From contig DIVG01000019.1 in assembly GCA_002422425.1 (NCBI GenBank), positions 3,448 through 13,327 on the forward strand: a DNA stretch of 9,880 bases, given 5' to 3'. Source of the DNA: Akkermansiaceae bacterium UBA6138. Its GTDB lineage: Bacteria > Verrucomicrobiota > Verrucomicrobiia > Verrucomicrobiales > DEV007. The notes beneath the pieces are model-generated. The model ran no database searches and was not told the origin of the DNA. It saw only the letters and a list, made by a program, of their open reading frames with translations. Made by a program: the position numbers and the translations under genes. Positions 5,280 to 9,880 of this stretch are shown here, piece by piece. Position 1 is the first letter of the stretch; every line of letters starts with the position of its first letter.

Positions 5280-7220
5280 TTGAAGCGAATCCTTCCAATA
5301 TTGGCATTGCTGCTGATCCTTCCGAAGGCGGTCCTTCCAGACGAGCCGCGGCCGGATGAAAAACTGCGCCAAATGATCGAGGCACTGCACCTGCTTCCGA
5401 CACCGGTTCCGTCGGAACAAGTCCACGGCCGCATCGGTTTCTACGGCATTCCGAGGGAACCGAATGAACTCGTCGTCGATCTCGGTCGCCTCGTCACCCC
5501 CGACGAGATCATCCTCTTTCCCGCCCGCCTTCCCACTGACACCCCCGGAAACGACGCGTCGAACGGATTTCCGCCCGGCATCACCGTGGAAATTGCCGAC
5601 AAAGCAACGTTTGAGAGACCTATCCGGATAGCCCGGTGGAACGAAAAGTCCGCCGGTGGAGGAACCCGCCTGCCTTTCCTCCGCTTTCCCGGAAACGGCG
5701 CTGACGGCCACTTTGTCAGGATTTCCGTCAGTGGCGGAAGAGCGCGCAGCACCGGACGCGGCAACTTCTTCACGCTGGGCGAAATCGTTGTCCTTGAGGA
5801 AGACGTCAACGTTGCGCTGCATCGGCCCGTCACGACGACTGCCTCAATCGAAAATGCCCCGCGCTGGCAACTCTCGAATCTCACCGACGGGTTCCTCTGG
5901 TGTCTGCCCTTCGCCGGAAAAAGTGACTCTCCCAGTAACGGCTATCACAGCCTCATCGAGACGAGAGGAGAGAAGCCGCCAAAGTGGGTCGAGGTCGATC
6001 TTGGCAAAGACACAAGAATTGATGAGCTCCATCTCGTCCCGGCCCATCCGCGGGACTTCGCCGATACGGCGGGCTTCGGATTTCCTCCGCGCTTCCGCGT
6101 GAGCGGCAGAAGCGAAAGCGGGGTGTCAAGGGTCATCTTTGATTCCGGAGAGACACCCTATCCCAATCCCGGCGCCGCCGCCGTGATCCTCCCCGGCACT
6201 CGTGATTCGCTTCGCTACCTCCGCATCGAGGCACGTGAACTCTGGCGACGAACCGATGACTACATCTTCGCTCTCGCCGAACTGCGCATCCGGTCGGCAG
6301 GTGAAAACGCCGCCGCAGAGAAAGCCGTTACCGCCTCTGACGCCACCACGAGCGGTATCTGGGGCCTTGAGGCCCTCACCGACGGGTTTTCGAGCCGCTC
6401 GGAATTGCTTTCCTGGACTGCCTGGCTCGACGCGCTCTCCACGCGCGAAGAGAGGCAGTCGCAGGCCGACGATCTCGTCACCCTTATCGAAGAAAAGCGC
6501 CAGGAAACTCTGCGCCGGCGGATCATTGGTGCCACCTTCGCTGCCGTTCTCATCGTTCTCGGGTCGGTCATCGCCATCCTTGCGCAACGGCGCCGCTCCG
6601 CCCTTGCGGCTGAGGATTTAAAGCGGCGCATCGCCAGTGATCTACACGACGAACTCGGTGCGAACCTCAGCCACCTCGCCCTGCAAAGCGACCTCGCCCG
6701 CAGCCGCATCGCAGACGGTGATCCGGTCGGGGAGCGTCTCGCCTCCCTTTCCGACTCGGCCCGCAACGCTCTCGACAACATGCGGGACATCGTCTGGCTC
6801 CTCGACCCTGTCACGGGGAGCTGGACCGATCTGGAAACGCGGTTGGAAAACATCGCCGAACGCCTCCTCGAGAGCGTCAATCATCAGGTTAAGACCGAAG
6901 GTCGTCCACCCGCCGGGAACCCTCCGATCGCGTGGTCGCGGGAGATTGTCCTTTTCCTCAAAGAATCACTAACAAACGCTCGAAGACACGCCGGAGCGAC
7001 CTCGATCAACGTGCACCTTATCTGGGAAACTGCGGCATTGACCCTTCATGTCGGCGACGATGGATCGGGCTTTGACCCGAGTTCGGCGGAGTCAGGGCGC
7101 GGTCGCGGACTTCTCAATTTCCAGGCGCGGGCGAGAGTCCTTGGCGGTAGCTGCCGTGTTGAATCCGCTCCCGGAGTCGGCACCTCCGTTATTCTCGAGA
7201 TTCCTCTACCCCGCCCCTGA
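5280..7220 (+). CDS. Membrane histidine kinase with exported discoidin-like sensor modules
   Basis: TTG 5280 is preferred because it gives a clean signal sequence (MKRILPILALLLILPKAVLP). An in-frame GTG at 5232 would add 16 polar residues; residue numbers below count from that GTG. Exported part: module 1 about residues 66-190 (VVDLGRLVTPDEI, NGFPPGITVEI), then module 2 about 193-353, starting NVALHRPVT and containing WVEVDLGKDTRIDELHL, GFGFPPRFRV and DDYIFALAELRI. These resemble F5/8-type C (discoidin) carbohydrate-binding beta sandwiches. One membrane helix spans about 431-451. The cytoplasmic part has a HisKA_3 H-box (RIASDLHDELGANLSHLAL, phosphoacceptor His472), an N-box with Asn582 (ESLTNARRHAG), GDDGSGF near 608-614, and GRGRGLLNF, all intact. 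HisKA_3 kinases pair with NarL/FixJ regulators, and one starts 2 bp downstream. The ligand is unknown; a glycan is the likely guess. Confidence 0.9.
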   Translation: MKRILPILALLLILPKAVLPDEPRPDEKLRQMIEALHLLPTPVPSEQVHGRIGFYGIPREPNELVVDLGRLVTPDEIILFPARLPTDTPGNDASNGFPPGITVEIADKATFERPIRIARWNEKSAGGGTRLPFLRFPGNGADGHFVRISVSGGRARSTGRGNFFTLGEIVVLEEDVNVALHRPVTTTASIENAPRWQLSNLTDGFLWCLPFAGKSDSPSNGYHSLIETRGEKPPKWVEVDLGKDTRIDELHLVPAHPRDFADTAGFGFPPRFRVSGRSESGVSRVIFDSGETPYPNPGAAAVILPGTRDSLRYLRIEARELWRRTDDYIFALAELRIRSAGENAAAEKAVTASDATTSGIWGLEALTDGFSSRSELLSWTAWLDALSTREERQSQADDLVTLIEEKRQETLRRRIIGATFAAVLIVLGSVIAILAQRRRSALAAEDLKRRIASDLHDELGANLSHLALQSDLARSRIADGDPVGERLASLSDSARNALDNMRDIVWLLDPVTGSWTDLETRLENIAERLLESVNHQVKTEGRPPAGNPPIAWSREIVLFLKESLTNARRHAGATSINVHLIWETAALTLHVGDDGSGFDPSSAESGRGRGLLNFQARARVLGGSCRVESAPGVGTSVILEIPLPRP

Positions 7221-7222
7221 CC

Positions 7223-7864
7223 ATGGCTGACCCAATTTCCCTGCCCGCCGTCTGGATCGTCGAAGACCACGATCTCCTGCGGGCCACTCTTGCGGAGATT
7301 ATCGAAGAGTCGGGCACGGGCACGGCAACGACCTTCGATTCCTGCGAAGCGGCCCTCGCCTCAGACGCGCCCGCTCCCGATGCGATCGTTCTCGACCTCG
7401 GACTTTCCGGCATGTCAGGGATCGCGGGCATACGACTTTTTAAAGAGCGCTTTCCCGCGACCGAGATCGTCATGTTCACCGTCTTCGACGACAGGGAAAA
7501 AATCTTCGAAGCTCTCTGCGCCGGTGCCTCGGGCTATCTCCTGAAGTCCGAATCACCGGCGCGCATCGCTGCGGCCGTCCGCGAGGTCATCGAGGGAGGA
7601 TCACCGATGACACCGGAGATCGCCCGCCTCGTCGTCGCCCGATTCAGTCAGCTCCAACCGTCCGGCAGCGAAGTGCGGCTCTCGGAGCGCGAAGAGGAAG
7701 TCCTGCGATGCCTTGTCGAGGGCCTAGCCAAAAAAGAGATCGCCGACCGCCTCGACCTCAGTGTCCACACCATCGACAACTACGTGCGCCGCATCTACCG
7801 CAAGCTCCACGTCAATACCCTCGGCGGAGCCGTCGCCAAAGCCCTGCGCGAGGGGCTTGTGTGA
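7223..7864 (+). CDS. NarL/FixJ-family response regulator
   Basis: This 213-residue protein has an N-terminal receiver with acidic residues E14 and D15 (WIVEDHDLL), phosphoacceptor D58 (IVLDLGLSGMSG), T86 and K108 (GYLLKSES), so all catalytic residues are present. The C-terminal LuxR-type helix-turn-helix is at about 152-200: LSEREEEVLRCLVEGLAKKE, then IADRLDLSVHTIDNYVRRIY, ending RKLHV. It should be phosphorylated by the kinase encoded 2 bp upstream and bind DNA as a dimer. The spacing makes the pair one transcriptional unit. The next gene begins 74 bp downstream on the same strand and is the obvious candidate target, either by read-through or by a promoter in that gap; no binding site could be identified. 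No strong Shine-Dalgarno sequence precedes ATG 7223, so translational coupling to the kinase is likely. Confidence 0.96.
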   Translation: MADPISLPAVWIVEDHDLLRATLAEIIEESGTGTATTFDSCEAALASDAPAPDAIVLDLGLSGMSGIAGIRLFKERFPATEIVMFTVFDDREKIFEALCAGASGYLLKSESPARIAAAVREVIEGGSPMTPEIARLVVARFSQLQPSGSEVRLSEREEEVLRCLVEGLAKKEIADRLDLSVHTIDNYVRRIYRKLHVNTLGGAVAKALREGLV

Positions 7865-7912
7865 TCGCTGGAGCCGTGTGACGCGTTTTCGTGGCTTGTG
7901 GTACGGCTGCAA

Positions 7913-7931
7913 ATCCCTCATCTTGAGGGAT
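7913..7931 (+). promoter_or_regulatory. Hairpin covering the ribosome binding site of the cytochrome gene
   Basis: ATCCCTCA (7913-7920) and TGAGGGAT (7924-7931) are exact reverse complements with a TCT loop. The right arm contains GAGGG (7925-7929), the likely Shine-Dalgarno sequence for ATG 7939 (9-base spacing), and the first two bases of an alternative in-frame ATG at 7930. When folded, the stem would hide the ribosome binding site, so it could hold down translation until opened. No T tract follows, so it is not a terminator. Confidence 0.5.
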
Positions 7932-7938
7932 GTTCAAG

Positions 7939-9880
7939 ATGCAGCGCCTCTTTTTGCTTTGCGTGGCCTCGACCGGTATCGCCACCACCGGCCTGTTCGG
8001 GGCAACTCCCGACTTCGAAAAAGACGTCGCTCCCATCCTCGAAGCGAAGTGCCTCTTCTGCCACGACTCGGATGCGAAAAAAGGGAAATTCGACCTCTCC
8101 TCCCGCAGCGCCGCCTTTTCCCATGGCTCCATCGGTGATCTCATCGACATCGTCTCGGGACCCGAACCGCAGATGCCGAAAAAGGAGGCGCCGCTCACCG
8201 ACGCTCAAGTCAACATCCTTTCCGACTGGATCGCCGCCGGGGCTCCCTGGCCTGCCGACCGAACTCTCGTTTACAACCCCGAACGCGATCTCGACTGGTG
8301 GTCCCTGCGTCCGATCAAAAAGGTTTTGGTCGATGAGTCAGCTCTCTCAGGTCGGAATCCGGTCGATTATTTTATCGAAAAGCGCCTCGCCGAAGAGGGC
8401 TTGAAACCCGTCGTCACGGCAACTCCCACCGTGCTCATCCGCCGCCTCTCCTACGACCTCACCGGCCTGCCCCCCTCACCCGAAGAAGTCGCCGCCTTCG
8501 AAGCCGAATCAATCCGCCATCCGCCATCCGCCATCCAAAATCTCACCGACCGACTCCTCGCCTCGCCCGCCTTCGGCGAAAAGTTCGCCCAGCACTGGCT
8601 CGACCTCGCACGTTATGCTGAGACGCACGGCTACGACAAGGACAAGCCGCGCATCAATGCCTGGCCCTATCGCGACTACGTCATCGGCAGCTTCAATGAG
8701 GACAAGTCCTACGCCCGCTTCGTGCAGGAGCAGGTCGCCGGTGACATTCTCTTTCCCGGCGATCCCGACGGTGTCGTTGCCCTCGGCTTCCTCGCGGCGG
8801 GCCCCTGGGATTTCATCGGACACTGGGAAGTCGGCGAAGGGAAACTCGACGGTCGCATCGCCAAGCACCTCGACCGGGACGAGATGATCGCCGCCACTTT
8901 CAACGCGTTCCAGAGCACGACGGTGCAGTGTGCGCAATGCCATCACCACAAGTTCGATCCCATCCGCAAGGAGGACTACTACCGTCTCCACGCCGTCTTC
9001 GCCGCCGTCGATCGCGCCGACCGGGTCTACGCCGGATTGCCGCCCGACCGGGAGAAAGCGCGACTCGAGCTGACTTCGCAAATCAACTCGCTAAAGAATG
9101 AAAAGAGCAAGCTCGAGGGTGATTTCAAAAAGCTCGTCGCCGAAAAAGCTTCGGAAGTGGATCGCCGCATCGAGGAACTGAAGGCGCAGCACGGCGCCGA
9201 GGAACTCAAGCCGCAATACGGTTTCCACAGCCAGATCACAAAGAACAACGACGTGGAAAAATGGGTACAACTCGATCTCGGGCATTCCGCTTCCGTCGCC
9301 GAGATCCGCCTGCGCCCCGCCTACGACGACTTCGCCGGGATCGGCGGCGGCTTCGGTTTTCCCCTGCGATATCGCGTCGAAGTCTCCGACGAGGCGGAGT
9401 TCAAAAGCGGTGTTGTCATCGTCCATGACGCGACCGACCGCGACCAGGCCAATCCCCGCACCGCACCGATCACGATCCCGACCGCAGGCCGAGCCTTTCG
9501 TTTTGTCCGCCTCACCGCCACGAAACTGGCCGAGCGGAAAGACGACTACATGTTCGCGCTCGCCGAGATCGAAGTCATCGCCGCCGCCGATGCCGACAAC
9601 CTCGCGAAGGCGGCGATCGTGACGTCGAAAGACAGCATCGAATCGGGCGAGCGCTGGCGAAAGACAAACCTCGTCGACGGCATTTACCACCGCGAGCTAT
9701 CCGACGACAAGGCGCTCGCCGAACTCCATGCCCTGCAGAGCGAACGCCGAGCCATCGAGGAGACGCTGCGCTCGCCTGGAACCGTCACCCGGCTCGAGGC
9801 AATAGGGAAAGAACTCGCCCCGCTCGAAGAACAGCTCAAAACTTTCCCCCAGGGTGAACTCGTCTACGCGGCGGCGACGC
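7939..9880 (+). CDS. Exported Planctomycete cytochrome C / DUF1549 protein (3' end off window)
   Basis: The frame is open from ATG 7939 to the window edge (647 codons). An in-frame ATG at 7930 is possible, but GAGGG at 7925-7929 is well placed for 7939. Order: signal peptide (RLFLLCVASTGIATTGLFGA); Planctomycete cytochrome C domain with haem motif CLFCH at 38-42 and Q-M-P-K-K...LSDWIAAGAPWP; DUF1549 from about 140 (NPVDYFIEKRLAEEGLKP, LSYDLTGLPPSPEEV, FAQHWLDLARYAETHGYDKD) with a second CxxCH at 331-335 (CAQCHHHKFDPI, where family members usually have CxxCHDHKFDPI); a predicted coiled coil about 370-425; and an inserted discoidin-like module at 427-546 (WVQLDLG, GFGFPLRYRVEVSD, DDYMFALAEIEV) followed by a NLVDG segment. 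DUF1553 should follow beyond the window. These proteins are thought to act in the periplasm on complex carbon sources, but the reaction is not established. Confidence 0.93.
   Translation, partial: MQRLFLLCVASTGIATTGLFGATPDFEKDVAPILEAKCLFCHDSDAKKGKFDLSSRSAAFSHGSIGDLIDIVSGPEPQMPKKEAPLTDAQVNILSDWIAAGAPWPADRTLVYNPERDLDWWSLRPIKKVLVDESALSGRNPVDYFIEKRLAEEGLKPVVTATPTVLIRRLSYDLTGLPPSPEEVAAFEAESIRHPPSAIQNLTDRLLASPAFGEKFAQHWLDLARYAETHGYDKDKPRINAWPYRDYVIGSFNEDKSYARFVQEQVAGDILFPGDPDGVVALGFLAAGPWDFIGHWEVGEGKLDGRIAKHLDRDEMIAATFNAFQSTTVQCAQCHHHKFDPIRKEDYYRLHAVFAAVDRADRVYAGLPPDREKARLELTSQINSLKNEKSKLEGDFKKLVAEKASEVDRRIEELKAQHGAEELKPQYGFHSQITKNNDVEKWVQLDLGHSASVAEIRLRPAYDDFAGIGGGFGFPLRYRVEVSDEAEFKSGVVIVHDATDRDQANPRTAPITIPTAGRAFRFVRLTATKLAERKDDYMFALAEIEVIAAADADNLAKAAIVTSKDSIESGERWRKTNLVDGIYHRELSDDKALAELHALQSERRAIEETLRSPGTVTRLEAIGKELAPLEEQLKTFPQGELVYAAAT
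8512..8536 (+). repeat. Heptanucleotide repeat (ATCCGCC) inside the cytochrome gene
   Basis: Three complete copies of ATCCGCC and a partial fourth (ATCC) run head to tail for 25 bases and encode SIRHPPSAI between the DUF1549 blocks EEVAAFEAE and LTDRLLASP, where family members have a variable linker. The unit length is not a multiple of three, so gain or loss of one copy would shift the frame and truncate the protein. Confidence 0.85.

Noticed and set aside
5277..5822. A 181-codon minus-strand frame in the kinase gene
   Set aside because: Opposite a gene with intact domains; no motif or start signal.
8509..9690. Two long minus-strand frames (about 190 and 199 codons) in the cytochrome gene
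   Set aside because: Both are antisense shadows caused by the high-GC coding sequence; the plus strand carries haem motifs and DUF1549 blocks throughout.

Overview
The window looks like a chromosomal segment of a PVC-group bacterium, most likely Verrucomicrobiota and less likely Planctomycetota. The reasons are a DUF1501 protein, a Planctomycete-type cytochrome C/DUF1549 protein, weak or absent Shine-Dalgarno sequences at most starts, and a REP-associated transposase (RAYT) remnant of the type common in that group. All supported genes lie on the plus strand. No rRNA, tRNA or CRISPR array was seen.

Positions 1-3013 are an accessory stretch. It opens with the 3' remnant of an IS91-type transposase. 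Next comes a SprT-like zinc metalloprotease whose C-terminal part resembles a domain usually found as a separate small phage protein. A 316-bp gene-free stretch leads to a type II toxin-antitoxin pair (ribbon-helix-helix antitoxin and MazF/PemK toxin, overlapping by ATGA), whose toxin stop codon lies inside a perfect 12-bp hairpin. A decayed RAYT gene follows, broken by frameshifts and a stop codon, with its C-terminal DNA-binding part still open.

Positions 3014-5116 hold a Tat-exported DUF1501 protein and a small secreted protein made almost entirely of six 16-residue repeats.

Positions 5232-9880 form the functional core: a membrane histidine kinase with a long exported sensor of discoidin-like modules, a NarL/FixJ response regulator 2 bp downstream, and a large exported cytochrome/DUF1549 protein that runs off the end. 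The second sensor module of the kinase closely resembles a module inserted in the cytochrome protein. My inference is that the kinase and the enzyme recognise the same kind of extracellular ligand, possibly a polysaccharide, and that the two-component system controls the enzyme. The cytochrome gene also has a hairpin covering its ribosome binding site and a heptanucleotide repeat in its coding sequence, both possible control or variation points. DUF1501 and DUF1549/DUF1553 genes are normally neighbours; here they are separated by the repeat protein and the two-component system.
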